Origin: Acidobacteriota bacterium
Lineage (GTDB): Bacteria; Acidobacteriota; Blastocatellia; Pyrinomonadales; Pyrinomonadaceae
Direction: 5' to 3'
Length of the DNA: 45,797 bases
Assembly (NCBI GenBank): GCA_020200235.1
Contig: JAIVJC010000018.1
Coordinates: 1 to 45,797 of the forward strand
In this document: in pieces, positions 17,410 through 29,407 of the stretch
Layout of the letters: each line of letters starts with the position of its first letter
Position numbering within the stretch: the stretch's first letter is position 1
The notes under the pieces: generated by a model
Seen by the model: only the letters and a program-made list of their open reading frames with translations
The model's database searches: none
Told to the model about the DNA's origin: nothing
Position numbers and translations under genes: made by a program

Positions 17410-18399
17410 CTAGTCCTTCGATCCCTCGTCGGGGCTCTTCTCCTTCGGCTTGACGGTCGAGCGGATGACCATGAACTTGTTGAGCAGGTCGAACCAGAAC
17501 GGCGCGCCCTGCGAGATGGCGAGCGCGGTGAGGGTGATGCCGAAGAGCTTGAGCACGATCTCGCTCAAGCTGCCCGGCAGCCGTCGCGGATCGTTGGCGT
17601 TCGCGGGCGTGTTCTGCACCCAGCCGAGCGGCAGCCCCAGCCCGCTGAGCCTCGCGTACAGATCTCTGACCTCTTGCTGGTCGCCGGTCCCGGGGGCGGG
17701 CGCGGGCTCCTTCGCCGCCTGCGCGACGAGCGACTCGCGCAGCGCGTCGTTCTGCACGAGCGCCTTGCCGATGTTGATCGTGTCGGCGTTGATGAGCAGC
17801 GCGACGACGACGCCGATGATGAGCAGGAAGACTTGCACGCGCCGCTTGTACCACCCGGAGACGCGATCCATCGCGCCGTCGAACCAGTCCTCGATGTTCT
17901 TCTGCGCGCGCGTGAAGTCGCCCCGCGCCTCGTCGATGAGCGTGACGAGCGACTCGCGCAGGTGTTTGTTGGGCACGTTCTCGGCGACGATCTCTTTGAG
18001 CTTAGCGAGATCGGTCGTGTCCCCGCCCGCGCCCGCCCCCGCCATGTTCCAGAGCGCGAGCGCGAAGGTGCGCGAGGGGATGTAGGAGGGGAGCGCCTGG
18101 GCGTCGCGGTAGAGGGCGCGCACCAGCCCGTGGTTGTAAAGCTCCGAAGCGAGATCGATCTCGCCGCCGCCGCCGGGTCGAGCCGCCGCGCCCGCGCCGT
18201 CGTCACCCGCGCCCACAGGCTTGGGGCGGCTGTCGTCGATCTTCCCGTTGAGCAGGAGTTGGACGCCCTTCCACAGATTCTGGGCGCGGTAGTTGAGCTT
18301 GGCTTCGATGTATTCGTTGACGGCTGAGCAGAGCAGGCTCAGCAGCAGGTAGACGAAGACCATGCCGATGGCGACTTCGAGGACTGTTGATCCGAACAT
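17410..18399 (-). CDS. Integral membrane protein of unknown function
   Basis: 329 residues; ATG 18399 with AAAGGAG about 5 nt upstream. Three hydrophobic segments: VLEVAIGMVFVYLLLSLLCS near the N-terminus (also SAVNEYIEAKL after it), VQVFLLIIGVVVALLINADT at about 195-215, and LFGITLTALAISQGAPFWF near residue 300. The central soluble part is helical and low-complexity Gly/Ala-rich in places. I recall uncharacterised membrane proteins with this start in several phyla, but no function is assigned. Single-gene unit. Confidence 0.75.
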   Translation of the reverse strand: MFGSTVLEVAIGMVFVYLLLSLLCSAVNEYIEAKLNYRAQNLWKGVQLLLNGKIDDSRPKPVGAGDDGAGAAARPGGGGEIDLASELYNHGLVRALYRDAQALPSYIPSRTFALALWNMAGAGAGGDTTDLAKLKEIVAENVPNKHLRESLVTLIDEARGDFTRAQKNIEDWFDGAMDRVSGWYKRRVQVFLLIIGVVVALLINADTINIGKALVQNDALRESLVAQAAKEPAPAPGTGDQQEVRDLYARLSGLGLPLGWVQNTPANANDPRRLPGSLSEIVLKLFGITLTALAISQGAPFWFDLLNKFMVIRSTVKPKEKSPDEGSKD

Positions 18400-18631
18400 G
18401 AGGGCTCCTTTCGGGAGGGGCGGCGGATAGAACTGCGCCGGGGGTTGAGAGAGAACGGGCGGGCGCGGGCGCGCCGCAGGAAGCAGGCGGGCAGTCTATA
18501 TCACAGACGGGGGCGCGCCGTCGCGAAAAATAAGCGCGGGTGTTTTAAGGTCGAGGAGACAGTCCTCCCCTCCCCTCGCCCTCTGACTACTAACGCTTCT
18601 CCGCGGCGAAACGTTTCGCGCGGCGTCGCCG

Positions 18632-20073
18632 TCAGCGGCGCTTGACGAAGGCGGCGATGTCGTCGATGACGTAGCGGGGGATGTTGCGCGGCACGGCGTA
18701 GTCGGCGTCGCTGCTCTTGCCCTCGCCCTCCTCGAAGTGGTGGTCGAGCCTGGCGTAAGACTTGAGCGTGACGTTCTTCCTGCCGGAGAGCTTTTGCCAG
18801 TCGCGGAAGTCTTCCATCGTCACGTTGTAGTCGCGCTCGCCCTGCAGGACGAGCAGGGGCATCTTGAGCTTGCCCGCCAGCGCGACGGGGTCGTAGCCGC
18901 GCAGGTCGAGCCAGTAAGCGGCGGGGACGCCCAGCAGCATCTCGGTCGAGTCGATGTCGGCTGCGGTCAGTTGTCTGACGCGATCACGCCCGCGCTTCGT
19001 CCGCTCGATCAACTTCTTCTCGTCGTCGTCGAGCCTGCCGTCGAGCGAGAGCAGGTACTCGTACTGGCGCACCATCGTGTCTTCGAGCGTGTGCGTGAGA
19101 TCGTGCGCTTGTCGTAGCGCAGCACGGCGACGCCCTGCGACGCCAAGCCCCACGCGAGATCGCGGAAGGGCTTGCTCGCGAGGTGCGATTCGTCGCGGTC
19201 GTTCGGGCCCGACCCGTGGACGAGGACGACCGCCGGGAAGGGCGCTTTGCCGACCGGCATCGAGAGCGTGCCGGGCAGCGCCCACTCCGTGCCAGCGCCG
19301 ACCGTCACCTCCGTCTCCGTGAAAGCGGACGGCACGGCGTAGGGGGGCGGCTTGTACTCCGAGGCTTTCGTCGCCGCGCCGAGCGCGATCTGCTCCAGCT
19401 CTTCGTAGCCGACGCGCACGCCCTTGAGCTGCTGCGCGCCCGCGTAGAAGAGGACGGGGACGCGCCCCGCGCCGACCCACGACTCCATGACGAGACCCGT
19501 GCTGATCGTCATGCGGTAGTGCTCGGTCTCGACGCGACCACGCTTCAGGTCGAAGGCGGGCGAGTCGAGTTTCTCCAACACGAGGTCGAAGTCGCGCGCC
19601 GCGCTCGGCAGGAAGAAGGTGAAGCTCTGCTTGCCGCCGCGCGCGCGGTCGTACTGCGCGAAGAGGAAGTGGAACTGGTGCCACAGCAGATTTTCGAGGA
19701 TGACCGAAGCCTTCGTCTGAGCGTCGCGGTCGGGCTGGCCCGTGATGTGCAGCTTCACAGTGCCGTCGCCGAACTCGGCGGAGAAGATGCGCGCGCCCCC
19801 CACTTCCGCCGCGAGGCTCAGGGGCTTCGTGCGCGTGGCGACGGTCACGATCCTCTGCCTGTATTCGGAGCCCGCGGGCGCGGTCTCAGCCTCGGAGCGC
19901 AGGGTGCCGTCCGGCTGCGGCGCGAACGTGTAGCTCTCCCTGCCGACCTCGCGCCCCGAGACGAAGGTGACGAACGCGCCCTTCGACTCCTGCAAGTCGT
20001 CTTGCGCGCGCGCGCCCGCGTGCGAGAGGGCGAGCAGGCAGAGCGAGAGCGCCGACGCGATAAAGAGTCTCAT
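18632..20073 (-). pseudogene. Alpha/beta hydrolase with internal deletion and frameshift
   Basis: ATG 20073 (GGAGG 5 nt upstream) opens a frame with a signal peptide ([19 protein letters not shown]). A long N-terminal domain and the start of an alpha/beta-hydrolase fold follow, including [14 protein letters not shown] and [11 protein letters not shown] at residue 324 (base 19102). The family then continues in another frame from about 19095: [31 protein letters not shown] (with the catalytic Asp) and LDHHFEEGEG (with the His), stopping at 18632. The segment that should carry the nucleophile GxSxGG is absent. This is therefore a deletion of an internal block plus loss of frame, not a simple indel. 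As written the product cannot be active. It follows a membrane-protein gene by 23 bp. Confidence 0.82.
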
Positions 20074-20096
20074 GGTCTCCTCCGGTTCATTAACCA

Positions 20097-21026
20097 TCAC
20101 TGCAAGTCTATGACGATGTCCGCGTCGCTCGTCGACGCCCCGACGGGGCGCGAGCCGAGGAGCGAGCGCAGGCAGACGTACATCGCCCAGCACTCGACGG
20201 CGAAGGGCGGGTAGCCGAGGTAGCCGAGCACGGGCATCTCGAAAACTTTCCACCCGAAGAGCTGGTAGGGGACCGTGTAAGTCCAGCGCGACACAGCCCA
20301 GTAGTTCCAGAACTCCCACAACGCGCCGCACGCGACGCCCGCGAGGGCGAGCGCCCGGAGCCGCACGTAGTGACCGCGGAAGAGATCAGCCGTCACCGAC
20401 GGCCACCCGCGCAGCGCGTTCAGCGGATCGAAGAGCAGCGCGAGACCGAGCCACACCAGCGGCACGAGCCACACGTTGACGACGAAGAGCGGCACGAGCG
20501 CCGACGCCGCGCCCAGCGCGATCAGAAAATAAAGGAGCGACTTCGGCGGCTGGCGTTTGGAGACCGCGTCTTGCCGGCGCGGCGAGGCGCGCCGGCGCGA
20601 GTCGAGCATCGCGGCGAACAGCTCCGCCGTCTCGAAGAGCGCGGGGAAGATGGTGGCGAAAGCCCAGTCGTAGCCGACGCGGCGCAGGTAAGGGTTCGGC
20701 TCCAGGTTGTGGTAGTGCCACCAGAGTTCGAGGTCCGAGAGCCAGAAGCGCGGCGAGTTGTAAAACTCGAAGAGCCACCAGCAGAGGATCGACACGACGC
20801 AGACGATCAGAAACTCGATGCGGTTCGTCGCGAGCAGCGAGCGACCCTTGCGGCGGAAGACGAGCGCGTCGATGAAGAGCAGGTAGCCCGTCCAGACGAG
20901 CGGGGTGAACCAGCGACCGACGATCCCGTTCCCGGCGAAGAGCAGAACCTCCGCGGCGACAATGATCGCGAGCCCGGCATAGCCGTGCGCCGGGAGCTTG
21001 CGCCGCTGCGTGTCGGTCGTCCTCAT
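20097..21026 (-). CDS. Polytopic membrane protein of unknown function
   Basis: 309 residues with about eight hydrophobic helices, for example [55 protein letters not shown] and [19 protein letters not shown]. Trp/Tyr/Phe are frequent at helix ends ([27 protein letters not shown]). No transporter or enzyme signature that I recognise. It sits 61 bp after the subtilisin gene and 23 bp before the hydrolase, so the three may be co-transcribed. Confidence 0.8.
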   Translation of the reverse strand: MRTTDTQRRKLPAHGYAGLAIIVAAEVLLFAGNGIVGRWFTPLVWTGYLLFIDALVFRRKGRSLLATNRIEFLIVCVVSILCWWLFEFYNSPRFWLSDLELWWHYHNLEPNPYLRRVGYDWAFATIFPALFETAELFAAMLDSRRRASPRRQDAVSKRQPPKSLLYFLIALGAASALVPLFVVNVWLVPLVWLGLALLFDPLNALRGWPSVTADLFRGHYVRLRALALAGVACGALWEFWNYWAVSRWTYTVPYQLFGWKVFEMPVLGYLGYPPFAVECWAMYVCLRSLLGSRPVGASTSDADIVIDLQ

Positions 21027-21087
21027 CTCGGGCGTAATACGGGTGAGCGGGAAGTTTAGTTAGAACGACTTTCGGGCGCCCGCGATT

Positions 21088-24000
21088 TTACGGCAGCGAC
21101 TCGACGTTGATGGCGAAGCTGTACTTGCCCTCGCGCATGACGCCGAGGAGGAACTGCACGTCGATGGTCGCGCCGGGCGCGAGCGGGCTCGATGAAAGGT
21201 CCAGGGTGAGCGAAGAGTTGAGACCGCCGCCGAGCGCCTGCGCGGGCGGCTCTTCGAGCGCCGCGCCCCTGAGCGCGAACTGTTTGCCGTCGCGCGTGCG
21301 CGCGGTCGCGTCCGCGGAGCTGAGGACGCGCAGGTCCGCGCGCGCGCCGATGCCGGGCGGCGAGCCGAGCGTCGTGATGTCCACGACGCGGAAGCGCAGG
21401 AAGGTGACGGGCGCGCCCGTCTTGTTGGTGAAGCGGCGGCGGACCGAGAGCGTGCCCAGAGTTTTGTTCGCGCCGGTGTCCGTCACGTCGCGCACGGCGT
21501 TCTGGCAGGCGACCTTCGAGCCGGAGCCCGCGCCACCACCACACTTCGGATCGATGAGCGACGCTGGCGTGAGAGCGTTTCGCTGTCGCGGCGAGGAAGA
21601 GTTTTCGGGCGCGGGCGCTCCGAGGATCGCTTGCACGCCGCCGAGCACCGCAGCGTTCGTCGAGACGAGAGAGAAGTCCGACGCGCTGTCGTCAGTGTCC
21701 TGCGGCAGTCCCGCGCGGACTTTTCGCACCCAGCTGTACTGCGCCGCCGAGTTGAACTCGCCGCGGTAGCTGATCGGCTGACCCTCGGACGCGGGCGTGA
21801 AGCCGAAGATCGACGGGTTGGTGCCGACCGCGTCGAGACGATTGGAGAGCGTGAAACTCAGGCTCGAACGGAAGAGCGCGAGACCGTCGAGCACGACGTT
21901 CACGCCGTCCGCGCTCAAGCCCGCGCCCGTCGTCGCGCGGTCGGGGGCGGCGCGACCCGCGCCGCCGTAGTCTGCGAGGCTGTAGCCGCGCGGAACGTTG
22001 TTCGCGTCGGTGAAGTTGTTGGCGCACAGGTAATGCCCGCGCGCGGGGATGACGGCGCCGTTCGGGATGGTGCAGAGAGTTTGCGTGAACGTCGCGCCGC
22101 CGGAAGTGAACCACGCGGCGAGCGACCACCCGGCGGAGCTGTCGTCGGCCGCGACGGTCATGGCGTTGTCGGTGGCGTTGTAGATTTCGTAGAACTCGTC
22201 CGCCGCGCCCGCCGCGCCGTCGATCCGAAACTCCGTGATGATGACCTGACCGCTCGTCGGAAGAGCTGCCGCCTGCGTGATCGCGTAGGAAGAATCGTCG
22301 GTGCGTATGATCTGCCCGGTGCGCGACTGCTGCGTCGCGTTCGGCGCGACCGTGAACGTCACGGTGCCCGCGCCCGCGCCCGCCCCGTTCGTGATCGTGA
22401 TCCACTCCGCGGCGCTCGCGGCAGTCCACTGGCAGCCCGCGCCCGTCGTCATCTGGAAGCTGCCGTTGCCGCCCGCCGCGGGGAACTGCGGCAGCGAGGC
22501 GGGGCTCACGGAGAAACTACAGCCGCTGACTTGCGTGACGGTGAAAGTGAGGCCGGCGACGGTGATCGTGCCCGCGCGTTGCGGCGCGTCGCTCGGCGCG
22601 ACGGAGAAGTTGACGAAGCCCGATCCGCTCGGCTGCGTGACGGCTGTGATCGTGATCCACGAGTCGTTGCTCTTGGCAGACCAGTCGCAGTTGGCTTGCG
22701 CGGTCACGCCGAACGCGCTCTCGTAGCCGGACGAGGGGACGGAAATGTTGTCCGCGCTCAACTGGTACGAGCACGCGGTCGGTGTTTGCAGCGCGCGCGC
22801 GACGTTGAGGCGACCGCCCGCGAGCGTTTTGCCCGACCACTGCGAGAGCTGATCGACCGTGCCGAGCAGCGTCGCCTTGAGTGACGCGGCGGAGAGCGAG
22901 GGCTGGTGGGCGGCGAGCAGCGCGGCTGCCCCGGCGACGTGCGGCGCAGCCATCGACGTGCCGCTCAGAGAGACGTAGTTGTTCGGCGCGTCCTGCCGCG
23001 ACGTGCTCAGGATGCCCACGCCCGGGGCGGCGAGATCGACCGAGGTCGCGCCGTAGTTGGAGAACGACGCGCGGTTGTCATTCTGGTCGGAGGCGGCGAC
23101 GGAGACCACGTTCTGAACTTTGTAGCTCGCCGGGTAGAAGGGCTGCGCGTCGGTGTCGGTGTTGGCGTTGCCCGCGGCGAAGACGTTCAGGATGTTTGCC
23201 GCGCCCGCCGCGGCGACGGCGTCGGAGAGCGCCTGATCGTAGGCGGGGGCTTCGGGCGCGCCGCCCCAGCTGTTGCTCGTCACGCGGACGTTGACGCCGC
23301 GCGCCTTGAGCATCGTCACGTAGTTGAACGCGGCGATCACTTTCGCGCTCGTCGAGTTGCCCGACGAGTCGTGCGTCTTCAACGCCAGCAGGCGCACGTT
23401 CCAGTTGACGCCGACGACGCCGAGCGAGTTGTTGCCGACCGCGCCGATGGTGCCGGAGACGTGCGTGCCGTGGCCGTTGTCGTCGTCGGGGTCTGCGTCG
23501 TTGTGATCGAAGTCCCAGCCGTGCACGTCGTCGACGAAGCCGTCGCCGTCGTCGTCGATGCCGTTGGCGGCGATCTCGCCGGGGTTCGTCCAGACGTTCG
23601 GCGCCAGGTCCTCGTGCGTGTAGCGCACGCCCGTGTCGATGACGGCGACGACGACCGCCGCACTCCCCGTCGATAAGTCCCACGCGGCGGGCGCGCCGAT
23701 CTTCTGGATGCCGTACAGCTCCGCGTAGCGCGCGTCGTTCGGCGTGTTGTCGATGCGGTAGACGTAGTTGGGCTGCGCGGCTAGGACGCCGGGCGTCCCT
23801 TCGTAAAACTTGATCGACTCATCGACGCCCGCGCCCTTCGGCAGCACGACGCGCGCCCAGCCGAGCGCGGGGAACTCTTCGACGACGCGCGCGCCGAGTC
23901 GCGCGTGCGCCGCGCGCAAAGATTCGCGCGATGAACTCTTGTCGAGCCTGACTAACAACTCGCCCTCGACGCGCGGCGGCCGGGCGGGGTTCTTCTGCCG

Positions 24001-24135
24001 CGCCGCGCCTCTGATGCTTGAGCGTCCGGCGCGCGGCGTCGCGGCGTGCGGCGCGGTCGCGCGCGCGGAGCCGTGCGCGAGGCAGGCGAGCACCAGCGCG
24101 GCGAGGAGTTTGATCTTGAGGGCTCTGCTGGGCAT
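21088..24135 (-). CDS. Secreted subtilisin-like S8 protease with BACON and lamin-tail domains
   Basis: 1015 residues from ATG 24135 (MPSRALK), chosen because it starts directly before a good signal peptide (KLLAALVLACLAHGSA). An I9-like prodomain follows at about 55-130. The S8 catalytic domain has D167 (AVIDTGV), H222 (NGHGTHVSG), oxyanion N323 (AAGN) and S394 (SGTSMAAPHVAG). Two BACON modules follow (CSYQLSADNIS... and CSFSVSPASLP..., each ending in a xFTVTQ/YAITQ strand), a lamin-tail-like domain (GQVIITEFRIDGAAGAADEF), and a C-terminal beta domain (LGTLSVRRRFTNKTG). BACON and lamin-tail modules usually bind glycans or surfaces. A secreted or surface-anchored protease that degrades extracellular protein is the likely role. 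All catalytic residues are present. Confidence 0.93.
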   Translation of the reverse strand: MPSRALKIKLLAALVLACLAHGSARATAPHAATPRAGRSSIRGAARQKNPARPPRVEGELLVRLDKSSSRESLRAAHARLGARVVEEFPALGWARVVLPKGAGVDESIKFYEGTPGVLAAQPNYVYRIDNTPNDARYAELYGIQKIGAPAAWDLSTGSAAVVVAVIDTGVRYTHEDLAPNVWTNPGEIAANGIDDDGDGFVDDVHGWDFDHNDADPDDDNGHGTHVSGTIGAVGNNSLGVVGVNWNVRLLALKTHDSSGNSTSAKVIAAFNYVTMLKARGVNVRVTSNSWGGAPEAPAYDQALSDAVAAAGAANILNVFAAGNANTDTDAQPFYPASYKVQNVVSVAASDQNDNRASFSNYGATSVDLAAPGVGILSTSRQDAPNNYVSLSGTSMAAPHVAGAAALLAAHQPSLSAASLKATLLGTVDQLSQWSGKTLAGGRLNVARALQTPTACSYQLSADNISVPSSGYESAFGVTAQANCDWSAKSNDSWITITAVTQPSGSGFVNFSVAPSDAPQRAGTITVAGLTFTVTQVSGCSFSVSPASLPQFPAAGGNGSFQMTTGAGCQWTAASAAEWITITNGAGAGAGTVTFTVAPNATQQSRTGQIIRTDDSSYAITQAAALPTSGQVIITEFRIDGAAGAADEFYEIYNATDNAMTVAADDSSAGWSLAAWFTSGGATFTQTLCTIPNGAVIPARGHYLCANNFTDANNVPRGYSLADYGGAGRAAPDRATTGAGLSADGVNVVLDGLALFRSSLSFTLSNRLDAVGTNPSIFGFTPASEGQPISYRGEFNSAAQYSWVRKVRAGLPQDTDDSASDFSLVSTNAAVLGGVQAILGAPAPENSSSPRQRNALTPASLIDPKCGGGAGSGSKVACQNAVRDVTDTGANKTLGTLSVRRRFTNKTGAPVTFLRFRVVDITTLGSPPGIGARADLRVLSSADATARTRDGKQFALRGAALEEPPAQALGGGLNSSLTLDLSSSPLAPGATIDVQFLLGVMREGKYSFAINVESLP

Positions 24136-24259
24136 TGATTGATCGCGCTTCGGCGGCGGGCGGCGCGTCGGGCGTTCGGTTAAGCGTTGCGTGCCGGAGG
24201 AGGTGCGGCATCGGGCAACAAGCATACAACGCGGCGCGCCGGGCGGGAAGTCGCAAGGC

Positions 24260-26497
<2,238 letters not shown>

Positions 26498-26681
26498 CTC
26501 AGTGAGTCGCGCCCCGAACGTTAGAGAGGCTCGTAATACGCGCGAGGGTTCGGAGTTGTTATCGTTTATTCGCGTTGAGATTTCAAGGGCGGGCGGACGA
26601 AAGAGCCGCGGTCGGTTAATCGCAGTCGTCGTCAGCGGAAGAGCATCGCAGTCTAACGTCAGACTTTCGGCAATCGTCGAC

Positions 26682-26716
26682 GAAAAGAAAAATGGTCGCC
26701 CGCGAGAGCGACCATG
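26682..26716 (-). terminator. Rho-independent terminator of the tRNA gene
   Basis: 8-bp stem ATGGTCGC / GCGACCAT (26692-26699 and 26708-26715) followed on the minus strand by a TTTTTCTTTTC tract. It lies 25 bp after the mature 3' end of the tRNA. Confidence 0.82.
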
Positions 26717-26740
26717 TCAACGCCGTAACTGAATGTCTTA

Positions 26741-26814
26741 TGCACCCGGAACGACTCGAACGTTCGACCTTTGGTTCCGTAGACCAACGCTCTATCCAAC
26801 TGAGCTACGGGTGC
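26741..26814 (-). tRNA. tRNA-Arg (ACG)
   Basis: 74 nt that fold as a complete cloverleaf: acceptor GCACCCG/CGGGTGC, D stem GCTC/GAGC, anticodon stem TTGGT/ACCAA with loop CTACGGA (anticodon ACG), T stem GAACG/CGTTC with loop TTCGAGT, discriminator A. The anticodon A34 is normally edited to inosine by TadA and reads CGU/CGC/CGA. CCA is not encoded. It has its own promoter and terminator. Confidence 0.97.
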
Positions 26815-26834
26815 GCTTCCGTTGCAGGGGTCTG

Positions 26835-26863
26835 AATATACGGGCGGCTCTCTTGAGTGTCAA
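26835..26863 (-). promoter_or_regulatory. Sigma-70 promoter of tRNA-Arg
   Basis: On the minus strand, TTGACA (26863-26858), exactly 17 bp spacer, TATATT (26840-26835). The expected RNA start is near 26828, 14 nt before the mature 5' end. This is an almost perfect consensus and the best promoter in the window. Confidence 0.85.
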
Positions 26864-26916
26864 GCGAGCGGCAAGTCGTGAAAGGCGCGCCTTTACAGGG
26901 TGAAATTCGCTTGAGG

Positions 26917-28044
26917 TCAGCGCGCGAAGTAGCCGGGGCGGGTGCGCGCGACCACTTCCGGGCGGGCGACTTCGATGCGGATTTCGCGCCACTTGCCGTC
27001 GCGCGCCGTCGCGTTCGCCGACTGGTAGGAGATGCTGTAGAGCGTGCGCATCTCGGCGGCGACCTCGGCGTACTGCCGCGCCAGATCCTCCAGCCGGTTG
27101 ATGACGTAGAGCCGCCCGCCCGTGCGCGCGGCGAGCCGCTCGAGCCGCGCACGCGCGGCTGTGTAGACGGCGACCTGCTGCGGCGTCGGATCGTCGAACG
27201 CCGGATCGCGCGGCTCGCGGCCGCGCATCTGTCGGTTGTACTCCAGGAGCCGCTTGAGATCGCCCGAGGGGAGCGCGAGCGGGTACACGGTCACGCCCTG
27301 GCGGTCGGCGGCGTTGAGCACTTCGTTAAGTTTCGCGCTCGCGTCGGGCTTGATCGAGGCGACCGCCTCCTCGCCCGTCTTGGCGTTGATGGTCGCCGCG
27401 CGATCCTCGCTGCTGAGCATGGTGTCGACGCCGTCCGTCAGGACGACGATCGCCTTGCGCCGCTTGCCCTCGCGCGAGAGCGCGTCGAGCGACGAGCGCA
27501 GAGCCTCGTAGAGGTTCGTGTCGCCGCTGCCGTTCGGGATGCTCTCCTGGAGCGTGAAGAAAATCTTCTTGCGGTCGCTCGTGAAGTCGGCGAGCGTCTC
27601 GACGTGGTTGACGACCCGCGGCTCTTTGACGCGCCGCTGCGCCCAGAAGGCGACGATGGAGACGCGATCCTGCGGCCCGAGCGAGTCGATGAAGCGCAGC
27701 GCCGCCATCCTGAGCTGCGTGCGGAAGCTCAGGGTCGAGCCCGACAGGTCGAGCATCAGGACGAGGCTGAAGGGCGACTGCGTCGGCTCGAAGCTGCGGA
27801 TGGTCTGCCGCACGCCGTCCTCGTAGACGGCGAAGTCGTTCTGGTTGAGCGAGGTGACGGCGCGGCCCTGGCGGTCGACCACGCCGACGTTCAACCGAAT
27901 CAGGTTCGACTCGACCGTGATGACCTCTTCGGGCGGGGTCGGCGTCGGCTGTTGCGCGCGCGCGACCGCGCCGCAGGCGAAGAGCGCGAGCGCGACGGCG
28001 AGACAGCGGCGCGCGGAAGTTTTGTAGAAGGAAGATGAAGGCAT
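26917..28044 (-). CDS. Secreted VWFA-domain protein (acidobacterial type)
   Basis: 375 residues from ATG 28044; a GTG at 28062 is in frame and neither has a clear ribosome site. A signal peptide ends near VARA-QQPTP. A short beta domain follows (ITVESNLIRLNVGVVDRQGR...NDFAVYEDG), then the von Willebrand A domain with the MIDAS motif DLSGS in LVLMLDLSGSTLSF and later VVLTDGVDT. The C-terminus (LYSISYQSANATARDGKWRE) is typical of the 'VWFA-related Acidobacterial domain' family, which is heavily expanded in that phylum. Metal-dependent protein binding in the periplasm or at the surface is expected; the partner is unknown. Confidence 0.92.
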   Translation of the reverse strand: MPSSSFYKTSARRCLAVALALFACGAVARAQQPTPTPPEEVITVESNLIRLNVGVVDRQGRAVTSLNQNDFAVYEDGVRQTIRSFEPTQSPFSLVLMLDLSGSTLSFRTQLRMAALRFIDSLGPQDRVSIVAFWAQRRVKEPRVVNHVETLADFTSDRKKIFFTLQESIPNGSGDTNLYEALRSSLDALSREGKRRKAIVVLTDGVDTMLSSEDRAATINAKTGEEAVASIKPDASAKLNEVLNAADRQGVTVYPLALPSGDLKRLLEYNRQMRGREPRDPAFDDPTPQQVAVYTAARARLERLAARTGGRLYVINRLEDLARQYAEVAAEMRTLYSISYQSANATARDGKWREIRIEVARPEVVARTRPGYFAR

Positions 28045-28223
28045 CGCTGAAAATTGCCGCACGGGACGAAAGCCGAAAGTATGCGTGCGGCGCGAAAGTA
28101 TTGCAAGCGCGCGCCCGGAGGCGCGTCGCTTCCGTGGATCGAATGGTTTGGTGCCCGCGCGGGGCGGGGCGTTGCTCGCTGAAGCCGGAGGGGCGTCCTG
28201 AGTCTCAGGAGTAAATACGACAA

Positions 28224-28297
28224 ACCACGGAGGACACGGAGGGACACGGAGGAAGACTTTGAATCATTCCTCCGTGTCCCTCCGTGTCCTCCGTGGT
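28224..28297. repeat. Palindromic short-repeat element (CCACGGAGG family)
   Basis: Perfect 31-bp arms at 28224-28254 and 28267-28297 with a 12-nt loop. Each arm is made of 9-bp units of the ACACGGAGG type. It lies between the VWFA gene and the cysteine-cluster gene. The element at 33631 is a second copy of the same family with CACAGAGG units. Confidence 0.85.
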
Positions 28298-28328
28298 GAA
28301 CTTCCTGTTTGCGCGCGTGATCGATCTC

Positions 28329-28976
28329 TTACGCGCGCTCGCCGAGGGTCTTGACGGCGCGGCGGCGTCGCGCGCGTCTGACGGGCGCGGCGCTGGCCGC
28401 GTGCGGCGGGGCGGGCTCTTCCGCGGCGGGCGTCGGGGTCTTGGCGGGCGCGCGTCGTGCGGCGCGGCGCGCGGCGGCTCGCTCCTGCTCGACGTTGGCG
28501 GCGGCGCGCGCCCGCTCGATGTGCTTGCGCGGCACGAGCTGGAAGCGCAGCTCCATCTCCTGCGCGACGCGGTAGATCGTCTGCGGCTTCAAGCCCCGCG
28601 AGGCGCGCTTGATGATCTCTTCCTGCTCGAGCAACTCCGCCCGACCGTCCCTGTCGATCCAAAGGTATGCGGCTTCCGCCATCTCTCTCTTCACCTCCAA
28701 GCGTATGAGTTCGCGCATGTCCACCGCCCGCGCGACCTTGCGGACGGTCGCGGGGACGACGGGGAGCGAGCGCGAGGGTTTCTGCGGCGCGACCGGCTGC
28801 GGCGGCGGCTCGCGCCGCGCCTCGTAGTAGTCCGAGACGAGCGCGTCCACCTCGTCGCGGCGCTCGCCGTAGAAGAGCGCGAAGTCTTTGCAGCGCGTGC
28901 GGTAGGCGCAGTTGACCGAGCAGACCAGCGCGTCCTTAAAGTGCCCGAAGCGGTTGCAGTAGAGTTTCAGACGCAT
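28329..28976 (-). CDS. Cysteine-cluster protein with basic Ala/Arg-rich tail
   Basis: 215 residues. The N-terminus has four Cys spaced C-x11-C-x3-C-x5-C (LYCNRFGHF...VCSVNCAYRTRCKDF), suggesting a zinc or Fe-S site. The middle is helical (MRELIRLEVKREMAEAAYLW) with IDRDGRAELLEQEEIIKRAS. The last 60 residues are Ala/Arg/Pro-rich and very basic (RRAARRAPAKTPTPAAEEP), like histone-H1-type tails, so nucleic-acid binding is possible. I do not recognise a named family. Its promoter region is occupied by the short-repeat element at 28990-29125. Confidence 0.65.
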   Translation of the reverse strand: MRLKLYCNRFGHFKDALVCSVNCAYRTRCKDFALFYGERRDEVDALVSDYYEARREPPPQPVAPQKPSRSLPVVPATVRKVARAVDMRELIRLEVKREMAEAAYLWIDRDGRAELLEQEEIIKRASRGLKPQTIYRVAQEMELRFQLVPRKHIERARAAANVEQERAAARRAARRAPAKTPTPAAEEPAPPHAASAAPVRRARRRRAVKTLGERA

Positions 28977-28989
28977 CGGTTTGTCCGTC

Positions 28990-29125
28990 GTCCTTTGTCG
29001 GTTGCCCTTCGTCCGTGGTCAGTTGTCAGATTTTTCCCGACCGCCCCAGCGGCCGGCGCTGGAAACAATTCAACGCTCGATAAACGAGCAACTGACAACT
29101 GACAACTGACGAAGGGCGATCCTTC
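28990..29125. repeat. Palindromic short-repeat element (TTGTCAG type)
   Basis: The left part contains CCCTTCGTCCGTGGTCAGTTGTCAG. The right part has three near-heptamer ACAACTG units followed by ACGAAGGG. The two form a long imperfect inverted repeat, with a small inner hairpin CCAGCGGCCGGCGCTGG at about 29046-29062. It lies between divergent genes (28976 leftward, 29408 rightward), in a 431-bp non-coding stretch that otherwise holds nothing recognisable. Confidence 0.7.
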
Positions 29126-29407
29126 GCAATCGTTCGGGAGCGACGAAGATGATAGCACGCTTGTCCCGCGCGTGCAACGCGAGCCAGCGCGTGAAACAAC
29201 GCACGCGGGGAGAATTTTTGCTCGCGCGGGGCGGTCGAAAGGATTGCCTTCGGTTCGTCGGGCGGGCTTATAATGGCGCGCGTTCCTAAGACGACGGATC
29301 GGCAACGACCTCTCGGTCAGTCGTCCGCGGACGCTGTTCGTCTCTTCTCCGTCGGCGCGCGCGCGGCACGCGGCGCGACCTCACACGAGCGAAGGAGACT
29401 CCTCACG

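Noticed and set aside
28224-29125. Repeats that could be mistaken for a CRISPR array
   Set aside because: The units form inverted arms, are not separated by unique spacers of constant length, and no cas gene is present.
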